Of a stretch of 64,000 bases of DNA, positions 9,218 to 18,763 are shown piece by piece. The stretch comes from Klebsiella huaxiensis (GTDB lineage: Bacteria; Pseudomonadota; Gammaproteobacteria; Enterobacterales; Enterobacteriaceae). Within the stretch, counting starts at the first letter, position 1; every line of letters begins with the position of its first letter. Where the stretch lies: the NCBI RefSeq assembly GCF_003261575.2, contig NZ_CP036175.1, positions 4,464,001-4,528,000 of the forward strand. The letters are read 5' to 3'. Under the pieces are notes generated by a model. It saw nothing but the letters and a program-made list of their open reading frames with translations, ran no database searches and was not told the origin of the DNA. Both the position numbers and the translations under genes were made by a program.

Positions 9218-10309
9218 ATGATGGAATTAGTATCACAGAATATTCGGCAGATTCTCGCCAGCGATACGCCGCTGATTGACGTACGCGCCCCGATTGAGTT
9301 CAGGCAAAGCGCCATGCCCGCGGCGGTCAATCTGCCGCTGATGAACGATGACGAACGCGCTGCCGTCGGCACCTGCTATAAGCGTCAGGGGCCGGAAGCT
9401 GCGCTCGCGCTGGGACATCAGTTGGTCAACGGCGAGGTTCGCGCCAGCCGCCTTGCCGCCTGGAAAGAGGCTTGTGCGCGCCATCCCAATGGCTACCTGT
9501 GCTGTGCCCGCGGCGGCCAGCGGTCGCATATCGTACAGCAGTGGCTCAAGGAAGCTGGCGTTAATTACCCGCTGGTTGCCGGCGGCTATAAAGCGCTACG
9601 TCAGGCGGCTATTCAGATTACCGAAGAGCTGGTGCAGCGCCCTATCGTGCTGATCGGCGGCTGTACCGGTAACGGCAAAACCCAGTTGGTCTGCGCTCAA
9701 CCGGACGGTATCGATCTCGAGGGCCTCGCTCATCATCGAGGTTCTTCGTTTGGCCGGACTTTGCAGGAGCAGCATCAGCAGGCCACCTTTGAAAATCATC
9801 TGGCCGTGGCGATGCTTAAAAAGTCCGTGCAACAGACGCGCTGGGTGCTGGAAGATGAAGGGCATATGATTGGCGCGAATCATCTCCCGGAGTGTATGCG
9901 CGTTCGCATGGCGCAGTCGCCGCTGGCGGTAGTGGAAGACCCGTTCGAGCTTCGCCTTGAACGGCTGCGCGAAGAGTATTTTACGCGGATGCATCGCGAC
10001 TTTATTGCCGCCTGTGGCGAAGAGCAGGGCTGGCAGGAATATAGCGAATATCTGCATCATGGCTTGTTTGCCATTCGCCGTCGCCTGGGGTTACAGCGTT
10101 TTGCTCAGCTCACCGCTCTGCTTAATGAGGCGCTGCTTGAGCAGCAGCGTACCGCCAGCACAGAAGCGCATTTCAGCTGGCTGGTTCCCCTGCTGAACGA
10201 ATATTACGATCCGATGTACCGTTATCAACTGGGCAAAAAAGCGGAGAAGATTGTTTTTCGCGGCAGCTGGCAGGAAGTCGCCGCCTGGTTAAAAAGTGCA
10301 GAGGAGTGA
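9218..10309 (+). CDS. selU: tRNA 2-selenouridine synthase
   Basis: Replaces sulfur by selenium in 2-thiouridine at the wobble base of certain tRNAs, via a geranylated intermediate. Residues 15-130 form a rhodanese domain with active-site CCARGGQRSH (C95/C96), followed by a P-loop GGCTGNGKT (147-155) and a C-terminal helical region. 363 aa, as in E. coli YbbB. Start could be the ATG at 9218 or the adjacent one at 9221. Confidence 0.95.
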   Translation: MMELVSQNIRQILASDTPLIDVRAPIEFRQSAMPAAVNLPLMNDDERAAVGTCYKRQGPEAALALGHQLVNGEVRASRLAAWKEACARHPNGYLCCARGGQRSHIVQQWLKEAGVNYPLVAGGYKALRQAAIQITEELVQRPIVLIGGCTGNGKTQLVCAQPDGIDLEGLAHHRGSSFGRTLQEQHQQATFENHLAVAMLKKSVQQTRWVLEDEGHMIGANHLPECMRVRMAQSPLAVVEDPFELRLERLREEYFTRMHRDFIAACGEEQGWQEYSEYLHHGLFAIRRRLGLQRFAQLTALLNEALLEQQRTASTEAHFSWLVPLLNEYYDPMYRYQLGKKAEKIVFRGSWQEVAAWLKSAEE

Positions 10310-10372
10310 TCCCCTCTCCCTTTGGGGAGAGGGAGAAAACCGGCGTACAGCGCCACCGGGAGCTGCCACAAC

Positions 10373-11518
10373 TTAGAAGTCGTAGCGCAGACGCACCAGG
10401 TTCATATCGCCCAGGTTGTCGGTGCTGGACGTGAAGACGTGTTCGTAATCAACGCGGAAGCCGTAATCCAGCTGGAAGCTTACGCCGACGCCGTTATCAA
10501 TACGCTGGTAGTTGCGGCCATTCACGTACTGCAAGCGGTCGCCCATAAAGTACGGCTGAATAGATTTCACCGCATACTGACCAATCGGGAATTTATAACC
10601 GGCGAAGTACTCAATACCCCAGGCATCGCCCGCGAAGTAGTTATGCACATCAGTTTTCTTGGTAGTCAGGAAGTTCTGATACCAACCACCGCCGAAGGAG
10701 AAGGTCCAGTTATCCGGCGTCCAGCTCAGCGCAGTACCGACGATGTTCTGATCGTAAGATTTGCTGTCTGAATTTGATGGGTTACGCATGTCGGCGCGGG
10801 TATAGTTCCACGCGGTGCCCCAGGTCAGGTCCTTCATGATGTGGTAATCCGCACCAATAGAACCCCCGCCTTTACGCTTATAGCGCAAGCCGTTGCCCGG
10901 CAAGTATTCGCTGTCTTCAAACAGATAAGAAGCGTAGAGATCGACATCGCCAACGGTTTTCTTATATTTCAGCATATTACGTGAACGGTAGGATCCATCG
11001 TAATCACCGTTGATCCCGTTGCCCGGCGCCTGGCCGACCATGTCATAATCCCAAATATCGGTTTTCACCCCGACGACATCGTAATAAACGCTGTTCTGCT
11101 GACCGTAGGTTAAGGTGCCCCAGGTATCGCTTTTCAGACCGGTATAGAGCATGCGGCGGCTGGTATTATTCGCGCCTTCGGCATAGTGGTTATCCCAGTC
11201 GAAGAGGGCTGGAATATTGACACCCAGTTCGTAGTAGCTAATCCAGCTAATATCATCAAACAGATAGTAGTCAGCGGCAAAACGGAAACGGGTGCCGCCG
11301 TCAAAACCATTGCGTTTATAAGAGCCTTTATCACCATCGCCGGACATCATATTGAACTGGGGACGGATACTCCCGCCAACGGTGAAGTTAAGACGGCTTA
11401 ACGGATCGCCCGCCTGCGGATCTTGTTTTAACAGAGTAATCTCAGCCTGGGATGCAAAAGAGGTTAACGCCAGGGCTGCGCCGATCGATATCGCCAGCGC
11501 TTTTATTTTATGTGCCAT
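10373..11518 (-). CDS. outer-membrane porin (general/carbohydrate type)
   Basis: Predicted 381-aa beta-barrel porin. The start MAHKIKALAISIGAAL (11518, after AAGGAAA) begins a signal peptide likely cleaved after ASQA, and the protein ends RLRYDF with the C-terminal phenylalanine used for barrel assembly. Aromatic-rich alternating strands and glycine loops run throughout. It stands alone between selU and ydhR. I cannot assign a solute. Confidence 0.85.
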   Translation of the reverse strand: MAHKIKALAISIGAALALTSFASQAEITLLKQDPQAGDPLSRLNFTVGGSIRPQFNMMSGDGDKGSYKRNGFDGGTRFRFAADYYLFDDISWISYYELGVNIPALFDWDNHYAEGANNTSRRMLYTGLKSDTWGTLTYGQQNSVYYDVVGVKTDIWDYDMVGQAPGNGINGDYDGSYRSRNMLKYKKTVGDVDLYASYLFEDSEYLPGNGLRYKRKGGGSIGADYHIMKDLTWGTAWNYTRADMRNPSNSDSKSYDQNIVGTALSWTPDNWTFSFGGGWYQNFLTTKKTDVHNYFAGDAWGIEYFAGYKFPIGQYAVKSIQPYFMGDRLQYVNGRNYQRIDNGVGVSFQLDYGFRVDYEHVFTSSTDNLGDMNLVRLRYDF

Positions 11519-11726
11519 ACTTTTTCCTTGATTAATAAGCAACCTTATATTTGCCAATTGAATATTAACTGCGATTCAGTATGCCGTGTTGTTGGGTTTT
11601 TAATGTTTCGTGCGGTTAAAAATCAGTGACTTATCATTTTGTGCCGTTAAAATACCCATGGTTATAATTTCATCGTTTTGTCATTAAAATGAAGTATTAC
11701 CGCTCTACATCATCCAAGGAGGAATT

Positions 11727-12035
11727 ATGTCGAAAAAATTACTACAGCTGCACTTTGCCTTTAATGGCCCCTTCGGTAGCGACATGTCCCGTCAGCTCGT
11801 GGAGCTGGCCGAGTCAATTAATCAGGAGCCGGGGTTTATCTGGAAGGTCTGGACGGAGAGCGAAAAGAATCAGGAAGCGGGCGGGATCTATCTTTTTGAG
11901 GATGAAACAACTGCGCTTGCTTACCTCAACAAACACACCGCGCGCCTGAAATCTCTCGGCGTGGATGAGGTTATCTGCAAAGTTTTCGACGTTAATGAGC
12001 CGCTGACTGCGCTGAACCACGGTCATCTGCAATAG
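11727..12035 (+). CDS. ydhR: YdhR-family putative monooxygenase
   Basis: Small 102-aa dimeric alpha/beta-barrel protein, nearly collinear with E. coli YdhR (LLQLHFAFNGPFGSDM, INQEPGFIWKVWTESEKN, EAGGIYLFEDE). The start at 11727 follows AAGGAGGAA; an upstream ATG in another frame at 11689 is not used. Enzymatic role in vivo is not established for the family. Confidence 0.93.
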   Translation: MSKKLLQLHFAFNGPFGSDMSRQLVELAESINQEPGFIWKVWTESEKNQEAGGIYLFEDETTALAYLNKHTARLKSLGVDEVICKVFDVNEPLTALNHGHLQ

Positions 12036-12062
12036 CAACTCGCATCCGTACAGGGTGAAAAA

Positions 12063-12097
12063 CCCCGGGTTGCGGCTAACGCCTTACCCGGGCTACG
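12063..12097. repeat. REP-like palindrome
   Basis: CCCCGGGTTGCGGCTAACGC followed by CTTACCCGGG forms a GC-rich inverted repeat downstream of ydhR and ybbP, whose 3' ends converge here. Similar words recur in the array at 17650-17980. Confidence 0.6.
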
Positions 12098-12106
12098 TAA
12101 CTAACT

Positions 12107-14524
12107 TTATCCCTGACTAAACTGGCGGAACAGCGCTTTGCCTTTTAGCAAACGCAACCCCAGCCAGCCGCCGCACAACGACAGCAATATCGCCCCGCAG
12201 AGCGGCAGCATTACCCACAGCCGCCAGTCCGGAGACCACGGGAAATCAAAGATTTTGCTTTGCAGAAGCGCCAGCGCCACCTCTGCGCCAATCGCCGCCA
12301 CCACGCCGGAAACCACGCCCAGTAGGGCAAATTCAGCCCACAGCGTGGTGCGCAGCAGAGACTTCCCTGCCCCCAGCGTGCGCCAGACCACCAGCTCCTG
12401 ATAGCGCTGACGCATCCCCACCTGCACCTGAGCCAGCAGCAACAAGACACCGCAGGCCGTCACCAGAATCACCATCACCTCCAGCGCACGGCTTACCTGA
12501 GTCAGCACCTGACCGATCTGCTGCAAAATCGCACCGATATCCAGCAGGCTGACGGTCGGGAATTCGCGGTTAAGCTGGGTGAGCATCCCGTTGCCGTTAT
12601 CCCAGCGGAAGCTGGTGAGCCAGCTTTGCGGCTGCCCATCGAGCGCCCCCTGCGGGAAGATAAAGAAAAAGTTTGGCCGCAGGCTCTCCCAGTCCACTTT
12701 ACGTACGCTGGTCACTTTGGCGCTAAAGTCCTGGGTATCGCCGGTAAAGGTCACGCTATCGCCGAGCTTCACCCCCAGCCGCTGCGCCAGCCCCTCTTCA
12801 ATCGAGACTTCACCCGCTTTCGGCGGCCAGCTTCCGGCCACCAACGGGTTATGATCTGGCCGCTCGTTGCTCCAGGTGAGGTTCAGCTCCCGGTTCAGCG
12901 CTTCATCTTTATTGCCTTCCGCTGCCTGACCATTAATTTGCGTCAGGCGAGCGCGAACGATCGGATAGAACTCGGTAGCGCGGGTCTGATGTTCAGCGAG
13001 GAAGGTTTTCACCGGCACCACCTGCTCTGGCGCGATGTTAATCAGGAAATAGTTGGGGCTTTCCGGCGGCAGTTGCTGCTGCCAACGGTCAAGCAGATCG
13101 CCGCGCAGCACCAGCAGCAGGGCCAGCAGCATAAACGACAGCGAGAAAGCCGCCAGCTGGCTCAGCGTCGACCACGGCTGACGCAGCAGGCGGTTGACCG
13201 CCAGACGCAGCGGCAGCGCTTTCAGCGTCACGCGCTTCAGTAACCACAGAACGCCCCACCCCGCCAGGCCACACAGCAGCGCCAGCACCACCGCCCCCGC
13301 CAGTACCGCCCAGAGTAGAGGGCTGCCGCCCATCAGCAGCGCCAACAACGCAACCACCACCACGCACACCAGCGGAATATAGAACTTCAGCGGCCAGACG
13401 TTAGCGACAACATCCTGGCGCAAGACCCGCAGCGGCAGCGTCGCCAGCAGCAGCCGATAAGGACGAAGCCCGACCAGCAGGGAGATCACCACCATCGCGC
13501 CAATCGCCCACAGCCACGGCCAGCCGCTCGCCGCTGGCAGCGCCGCGGGGAGCACCGGTTTTAGCATCACCAGCAGAATATGTTCCAGCCCGACGCCCAT
13601 CGCTCCGCCAGCAATCACCGCCAGCGCCAGCAGCATCAGCCACTGGCCGACGATCAGCTTGCGCAGCTGCGCCCGTCCTGCGCCGAGGGTTTTGAGGATC
13701 GCCACCAGATCGTAACGGCTGCGGCAATAATGGCTCATCGCCACTGCCACTGCGGCAACCGCCAACAGCAGCGTTAACAGCGCCGACAGCAGTAAAAACT
13801 GCTGCGAGCGCTCCAGCGATTTACCTAACGCGCTGTCGTCCTGCTCCAGGCCAATCCAGCGATGTTCCGGCCCCAGCTTCGGCAGCAGCCACTTTTCATA
13901 GTCCACCAGCTGCTGCGGAGTTCCGGCATATTTATAGCGCCAGGAGACGCGGCTGCCGGGCTGCACCGCGCCGGTTTTCACCACATCAGCGGTATTCATC
14001 ATCAGCCGCGGTGCCATCTGGAAAGGGTTAAATCCGGCGTCCGGCTCCTGAATCACCTCTCCGGCAATGCGCAGCGTGGCGTCACCCACGTCAATGGTGT
14101 CGCCGGTTTTCAGGTTCAACAGAGCCATCAATCGCGGCGCCAGCAGCACGGTTCCGGCCTGCGGCTTCAGCCCCGGCGGCTGGGTTTGCAGCTGACCATA
14201 TAGCGGATAGGTGTCGTCAACCGCTTTCACCTCCGCCAGCTGCGGCGTATCGCCGGAAAAAGTCATGGTAGCGAAGTTCAGCTGCTCGCCAACGGTTAAG
14301 CCGAGCCGACGCGCTTCGTCAATCCACGCGCCAGGGACCTCGCGCGAACTGCGCAGCGTGCGGTCTCCGGCCATAAATTCCCGGCTCTGTTGGCTGAGGC
14401 CTTTCTCCATGCGGTCGCTTATCGATCCCAGCGCCAGCACGCAGGCCACCGCCAGGCTCAGCGCCAGCCAGACAATCAGCAGCGACGGCGAGCGCCATTC
14501 GCGCCAGAACCAGCGGGCAATCAT
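12107..14524 (-). CDS. ybbP: ABC transporter permease YbbP (MacB/FtsX type)
   Basis: 805-aa inner-membrane permease with an N-terminal TM helix (LLIVWLALSLAVACVLALG), a large periplasmic domain, FtsX-like TM groups at about residues 245-460 and a second set near the C terminus. It pairs with the ATPase YbbA: the ybbA stop overlaps the ybbP start by 4 bp. Exported substrate unknown; the family acts as mechanotransmission or lipid/lipoprotein-linked systems. Confidence 0.94.
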   Translation of the reverse strand: MIARWFWREWRSPSLLIVWLALSLAVACVLALGSISDRMEKGLSQQSREFMAGDRTLRSSREVPGAWIDEARRLGLTVGEQLNFATMTFSGDTPQLAEVKAVDDTYPLYGQLQTQPPGLKPQAGTVLLAPRLMALLNLKTGDTIDVGDATLRIAGEVIQEPDAGFNPFQMAPRLMMNTADVVKTGAVQPGSRVSWRYKYAGTPQQLVDYEKWLLPKLGPEHRWIGLEQDDSALGKSLERSQQFLLLSALLTLLLAVAAVAVAMSHYCRSRYDLVAILKTLGAGRAQLRKLIVGQWLMLLALAVIAGGAMGVGLEHILLVMLKPVLPAALPAASGWPWLWAIGAMVVISLLVGLRPYRLLLATLPLRVLRQDVVANVWPLKFYIPLVCVVVVALLALLMGGSPLLWAVLAGAVVLALLCGLAGWGVLWLLKRVTLKALPLRLAVNRLLRQPWSTLSQLAAFSLSFMLLALLLVLRGDLLDRWQQQLPPESPNYFLINIAPEQVVPVKTFLAEHQTRATEFYPIVRARLTQINGQAAEGNKDEALNRELNLTWSNERPDHNPLVAGSWPPKAGEVSIEEGLAQRLGVKLGDSVTFTGDTQDFSAKVTSVRKVDWESLRPNFFFIFPQGALDGQPQSWLTSFRWDNGNGMLTQLNREFPTVSLLDIGAILQQIGQVLTQVSRALEVMVILVTACGVLLLLAQVQVGMRQRYQELVVWRTLGAGKSLLRTTLWAEFALLGVVSGVVAAIGAEVALALLQSKIFDFPWSPDWRLWVMLPLCGAILLSLCGGWLGLRLLKGKALFRQFSQG

Positions 14525-15207
14525 GCTTCCTCCTGCAGTTGGCCATCAACCAGCCGCAGCCGTCGGTCGCAGCGCCCTGCCAGCAGCGGGTCGTGGGTCA
14601 CCAGAATTAGCGTAGTGCCGTGCTCGCGGTTCAGTGAAAACAGCAGGTCGGCAATTTTATCCCCTGTCTGCCTGTCGAGGTTACCGGTGGGTTCATCAGC
14701 AAACAGCAGCTCCGGGCGGCCGTTAAACGCACGCGCCAGCGCCACCCTCTGCTGCTCACCGCCGGAAAGTTGTACTGGCAGATGATGCAGGCGTTTACCC
14801 AGACCTAGCTGCTCCAGCAATGCCTGAGCGCCGCCGCGGCTTTTCCTGTCGCTTTCACCGCGCAGCAGCGCCGGAAGCTCGACGTTTTCCAGCGCATTAA
14901 GCGTCGGTATCAGCATAAAAGATTGAAAAACAAAGCCGACATGCTTAGCGCGCAGCTTTGCTCGCGCCTCTTCGTCCATCTGATGCAGCGGCTGCCCGAT
15001 CAGCGAGACTTCTCCGCTCGTGCCGTCATCCAGACCGGCGAGAATCGCCAGCAGCGTCGATTTACCGGAACCCGACTCGCCAATCAGGGCGATGGTCTGC
15101 CCCTGTTTGACAACCAGCTCAACTCCGGTAAGGATGGAAAGCTGATGCTCACCCTGACCGACGGACTTCTTAAGATGATGAACTTCAAGTATGTTTTCCG
15201 CTGGCAT
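14521..15207 (-). CDS. ybbA: ABC transporter ATPase YbbA
   Basis: 228-aa LolD/MacB-type ATPase with Walker A GESGSGKSTL, signature LSGGEQQRVALARA, Walker B LLFADEPTGNLD and the switch histidine in LILVTHD. Works with YbbP. Its 5' end overlaps the divergent tesA 5' end by 33 bp, so each gene's start lies inside the other. Confidence 0.95.
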   Translation of the reverse strand: MPAENILEVHHLKKSVGQGEHQLSILTGVELVVKQGQTIALIGESGSGKSTLLAILAGLDDGTSGEVSLIGQPLHQMDEEARAKLRAKHVGFVFQSFMLIPTLNALENVELPALLRGESDRKSRGGAQALLEQLGLGKRLHHLPVQLSGGEQQRVALARAFNGRPELLFADEPTGNLDRQTGDKIADLLFSLNREHGTTLILVTHDPLLAGRCDRRLRLVDGQLQEEA

Positions 15208-15801
15208 TTGCCTTTCCTGTTTCTGGTCCTGTTTACCTGCCGCGCGATGGCGGCCGACACGCTGTTGGTTCTCGGCGACAGTCTGAGCGCCGGTTATCGA
15301 ATGGCGGGCAATACCGCCTGGCCTGCGCTGCTTAATGATAAGTGGCAGGCAAAAACGCCGGTCGTTAACGCCAGCATCAGCGGCGATACCTCACAGCAGG
15401 GGCTGGCAAGGCTTCCGGCGTTGCTCAAGCAGCATCAGCCGCGCTGGGTGCTGGTTGAGCTGGGTGGCAACGATGGGCTGCGCGGTTTCCCGCCGCAGCA
15501 GACGGAGCAGACCCTGCGTACCATTATTCAGGATATCAAGGCGGCGAACGCCGAGCCTTTGCTGATGCAAATTCGCCTGCCCGCTAACTATGGTCGCCGT
15601 TATAATGAAGCCTTTAGCGCAATCTATCCGGCACTGGCCAAAGAGTTTGATATTCCTCTGCTGCCCTTTTTTATGGAAGAGGTTTATCTGAAACCACAAT
15701 GGATGCAGGACGATGGAATTCACCCTAATCGCGACGCCCAGCCGTTTATCGCCGACTGGATGGCCACGCGTTTGGCTCCCTTAGTTAATCATGACTCCTG
15801 A
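15175..15801 (+). CDS. tesA: periplasmic thioesterase I / lysophospholipase L1 (SGNH hydrolase)
   Basis: 208-aa multifunctional esterase. MMNFKYVFRWHLPFLFLVLF starts a signal peptide cleaved after AMA; the mature protein carries GDSLSAGYR (catalytic Ser), GGNDGLRG (oxyanion Gly/Asn) and DGIHPN (Asp/His). I chose 15175 because it gives exactly the E. coli length; the longer open frame from 14923 is antisense to ybbA. Confidence 0.96.
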   Translation: MMNFKYVFRWHLPFLFLVLFTCRAMAADTLLVLGDSLSAGYRMAGNTAWPALLNDKWQAKTPVVNASISGDTSQQGLARLPALLKQHQPRWVLVELGGNDGLRGFPPQQTEQTLRTIIQDIKAANAEPLLMQIRLPANYGRRYNEAFSAIYPALAKEFDIPLLPFFMEEVYLKPQWMQDDGIHPNRDAQPFIADWMATRLAPLVNHDS

Positions 15802-16600
15802 TAGCCGGGAGTCGTCTGCAGGTAAAGTTATGCAAAAATCGGTTTTAGTTACAGGATGTTCCAGCGGAATTGGCCTTGAAAGCGCGCTGGATTTAAAGCG
15901 CCAGGGCTTTAATGTGCTGGCCGCCTGCCGTAAAGCGGACGATGTCGCGCGGATGCAGGAGCTTGGTATGACCGGTGTTTTGCTGGATCTTGACGATCCG
16001 CAGAGCGTTGAACGCGCTGCCGCAGAGGTCATCGCCCTGACTGGCAATCGTTTGTACGGCCTGTTTAACAACGCGGGCTACGGTGTCTACGGCCCGCTGC
16101 CGACCATTAGCCGTCAGCAGATGGAGCAGCAGTTTTCCGCTAACTTTTTTGGCGCACATCAGTTAACGATGCTGCTGCTTCCAGCAATGGAGCCGCATGG
16201 CGAAGGGCGTATCGTGATGACCTCATCGGTGATGGGGATAATCTCCAGCCCAGGTCGCGGCGCCTATGCCGCCAGTAAATATGCGCTGGAGGCGTGGTCC
16301 GATGCCCTGCGTATGGAACTGCGCCATAGCGGAATTAAGGTCAGCCTGATTGAGCCTGGCCCTATCCGTACCCAATTTACCACCAACGTTAACCAGACTC
16401 AGGCCGACAAGCCAGTGGAAAATCCGGGCATCGCCGCCCGTTTTACCCTCGGGCCGGAAGCAGTGGTGGAAAAGGTGCGCCATGCATTTGTCAGCGATAA
16501 ACCGAAACTGCGCTATCCGGTAACCCTGGTGACGCACGCTGTGGCCCTGTTGAAACGTCTGCTGCCGACCCGCGCGATGGACAAAATTATCCAGGGCTGA
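15791..16600 (+). CDS. ybbO: short-chain dehydrogenase YbbO
   Basis: 269-aa SDR oxidoreductase (NADP-dependent aldehyde reductase activity has been ascribed to E. coli YbbO). TGCSSGIG is the cofactor glycine motif, NNAGYG the structural motif, and YAASKYALE the catalytic YxxxK. Starts inside the last codons of tesA (11-bp overlap), indicating co-transcription. An internal start at MQKSVLVTG is possible. Confidence 0.92.
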   Translation: MTPDSRESSAGKVMQKSVLVTGCSSGIGLESALDLKRQGFNVLAACRKADDVARMQELGMTGVLLDLDDPQSVERAAAEVIALTGNRLYGLFNNAGYGVYGPLPTISRQQMEQQFSANFFGAHQLTMLLLPAMEPHGEGRIVMTSSVMGIISSPGRGAYAASKYALEAWSDALRMELRHSGIKVSLIEPGPIRTQFTTNVNQTQADKPVENPGIAARFTLGPEAVVEKVRHAFVSDKPKLRYPVTLVTHAVALLKRLLPTRAMDKIIQG

Positions 16601-16633
16601 GTTGAAGCACCTGCCGCTGCCCCCATATCCCTA

Positions 16634-16760
16634 TATACACAAAATCATTCAAGATGCATCGAGGCGGCAAGTCTGTGAATCCCCAGGAGCTTACTCAAGT
16701 AAGTGACTGGGGTGAGAAGACGCAGCCAACAAAGAGGCAGTTTGAAGGATGACGAGTATA
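16634..16760. repeat. ERIC element (127 bp)
   Basis: Second ERIC copy with core AATCCCCAGGAGCTTACTCA and AGTGACTGGGGTGAG and terminal TATA/GAGTATA. It occupies the ybbO-cnoX interval, ending 24 bp before the cnoX start, and so lies in the leader of cnoX. Confidence 0.9.
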
Positions 16761-16784
16761 AGTATCGACTAAAGAGATTCGCTC

Positions 16785-17639
16785 ATGTCCGCACAAAATA
16801 TTATCAATATTACCGAAGCCAACCTACACCAGACGCTGCAGCAATCCGCTGCAACGCCAGTGCTGTTCTATTTCTGGTCCGCGCGCAGCCAACACTGCGA
16901 ACAGCTGACGCCGGTGCTGGAAAGCCTGGCCGCGCAGTACAACGGTCTGTTTACTCTGGCAAAAGTTGACTGCGACGCCGAGCAAATGCTGGCTTCACAG
17001 TTTGGCCTGCGCGCTATCCCTACGGTATACCTGTTCCAGAACGGCCAGCCAGTGGACGGATTCGAAGGGCCGCAGCCGGAAGAAGCGGTTCGTGCGCTGC
17101 TGGATAAATTCCTGCCTCGCGAAGAGGAGCTGAAAGCGCAGCAGGCAATGGCGCTGATGCAGGAAGAGAACTACGCCGATGCATTACCGCTGCTGAAAGA
17201 TGCCTGGCAGTTGTCGAACCAGGACAGCCAGATTGGCCTGCTGCTGGCGGAAACGTTGATTGCGCTGCATCGTTCCGATGAAGCGGAAACCGTGTTGAAG
17301 ACCGTGCCGTTGCAGGATCAGGACACCCGTTATCAGGGACTGGTGGCGCAGATTGAGCTGCTGAAAAAAGCTGCCGATACACCGGAAATCCAGCAACTGC
17401 AGCAGCAGGTGGAGCAGAATCCGGAAGACGCGGCGCTGGCCGCCCAACTGGCGTTGCAGCTGCATCAGGTGGGGCGTAATGAAGAGGCGCTGACGCTGCT
17501 GTTCAGCCATCTGCAAAAAGACTTAGGCGCTGGCAACGGCGAAGTACGTAAGATGCTTCAGGAGATCCTCTCCGCGCTCGGCACTGGTGACGCGCTGGCC
17601 GCGAAGTACCGCCGCCAGCTCTATTCACTGCTTTATTAA
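16785..17639 (+). CDS. cnoX: chaperedoxin CnoX (YbbN)
   Basis: 284-aa cytoplasmic holdase that protects proteins from hypochlorous-acid damage and hands them to chaperones. Residues 1-110 are a thioredoxin fold in which the CxxC is reduced to SQHC (FWSARSQHCEQL), then TPR-like helices (ADALPLLKDAWQLSNQD) follow. The single active cysteine is the expected enterobacterial form. Confidence 0.95.
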   Translation: MSAQNIINITEANLHQTLQQSAATPVLFYFWSARSQHCEQLTPVLESLAAQYNGLFTLAKVDCDAEQMLASQFGLRAIPTVYLFQNGQPVDGFEGPQPEEAVRALLDKFLPREEELKAQQAMALMQEENYADALPLLKDAWQLSNQDSQIGLLLAETLIALHRSDEAETVLKTVPLQDQDTRYQGLVAQIELLKKAADTPEIQQLQQQVEQNPEDAALAAQLALQLHQVGRNEEALTLLFSHLQKDLGAGNGEVRKMLQEILSALGTGDALAAKYRRQLYSLLY

Positions 17640-17649
17640 TCGTAAAGAC

Positions 17650-17980
17650 CCCGGTGGCGCTGACCGGGCTACGGGTTCACCGTTGTCTGCGGGCCGGCAG
17701 CCCGGACAGATGCGCAGCATCGCCTCCGGGAAATGTGCCGGGTCTGATACCCAGGCGTGGCATTTTCCCGGTGGCGCTGCGCTGACCGGGCTACGGGTTC
17801 ACCGTTGTCTGCGGGCCGGTAGCCCGGACAGATGCGCAGCATCGCCTCCGGGAAATGTGCCGGGTCTGATACCCAGGCGTGGCATTTTCCCGGTGGCGCT
17901 GCGCTGACCGGGCTACGAGTTCACCGCTGTCTGCGGGCCGGTAGCCCGGGTAAGGCGTTTACGCCGCAACCCGGGGAAAG
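17650..17980. repeat. tandem REP/BIME array, about 2.7 units of ~120 bp
   Basis: Units begin CCCGGTGGCGCTG at 17650, 17767 and 17889; the second unit is 122 bp and the first about 117 bp because it lacks one GCGCTG. Each holds inverted GC-rich words (GCGGGCCGGTAGCCCGG, CCGGGCTACGGGTTCACC). The array separates convergent cnoX and fetB and probably acts as a mRNA-stabilising or gyrase-binding element. Confidence 0.85.
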
Positions 17981-18763
17981 CTACGGGCGCTTTTTCAACT
18001 GCGTTACCACCAGCTGATGGCGAGCGTTAAAGAACTTCCGATAGGTCAGATACCCGGCGATAATCGTTGACAGACTGGCGGTCGATAGCAGCATAAACGT
18101 CACCATAATCTGATACTTAATCGCTTTTACCGGGTCAATTCCGGCAAAAATCAAGCCCGACATCATCCCAGGCAAACTCACCAGCCCAACCGTTTTTGCG
18201 GAATCGACTGTTGGGATCAGCGCGGCGCGAATGCTATCGCGAATCAGCCTTGCCGAGGCCATCTTCGGCGTCGCCCCCAGGCTCAATTTCTCCTGAATCT
18301 GCTGCTGCTCGCTGCTAAAACGCTGGCCCATATTGTTGTAGCACAGCCCCACCGCCACCATTGCGTTTCCAGCGACCATCCCGGCAATCGGGATCACCTG
18401 CATCGGCACAAAAGCAATCGACCCGGAAAAGACCAGCACCGCCAGCGTTAACCCGGCACCGGTCGTTATCGCGATAAACGAGGAGACAAAGGCTTTATCG
18501 ATATATTTACTGCGTTTTTTCGCATTCCACGCCGCGTTAAAACAGATAAACAGCACCATCAGCAGGGTCAGTACGGCATGATTGACGTTAAAGATATATT
18601 TCAGTACGTAGCCGACGATAATCAGTTGCACAATCGCCCGGCAAATACTCCAGATAATATCTTTTTCCAGCGCCAGCTTTTCCCGGTAGCTGACCACAAT
18701 CGCCACCAGCACCAGAAGCATGGATAACGCCAGCGACTCATTGGTAATATTATGCCCGTTCAC
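17981..18763 (-). CDS. fetB: iron export ABC permease FetB
   Basis: 260-aa inner-membrane permease (UPF0014/FetB family) with about seven hydrophobic helices, e.g. LALSMLLVLVAIVVSY at the N terminus and AFVPMQVIPIAGMVAGNAM in the middle. In E. coli FetAB exports iron and raises peroxide resistance. Its start overlaps the end of fetA by 14 bp. Confidence 0.94.
   Translation of the reverse strand: MNGHNITNESLALSMLLVLVAIVVSYREKLALEKDIIWSICRAIVQLIIVGYVLKYIFNVNHAVLTLLMVLFICFNAAWNAKKRSKYIDKAFVSSFIAITTGAGLTLAVLVFSGSIAFVPMQVIPIAGMVAGNAMVAVGLCYNNMGQRFSSEQQQIQEKLSLGATPKMASARLIRDSIRAALIPTVDSAKTVGLVSLPGMMSGLIFAGIDPVKAIKYQIMVTFMLLSTASLSTIIAGYLTYRKFFNARHQLVVTQLKKRP

Noticed and set aside
12626..13243. 205-codon plus-strand frame
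   Set aside because: Lies entirely antisense to ybbP, with Gln/Arg-rich composition typical of GC-rich shadow frames.
17650..17980. Possible CRISPR array
   Set aside because: Units are ~120 bp directly adjacent, with no unique spacers, and consist of REP-like palindromes.
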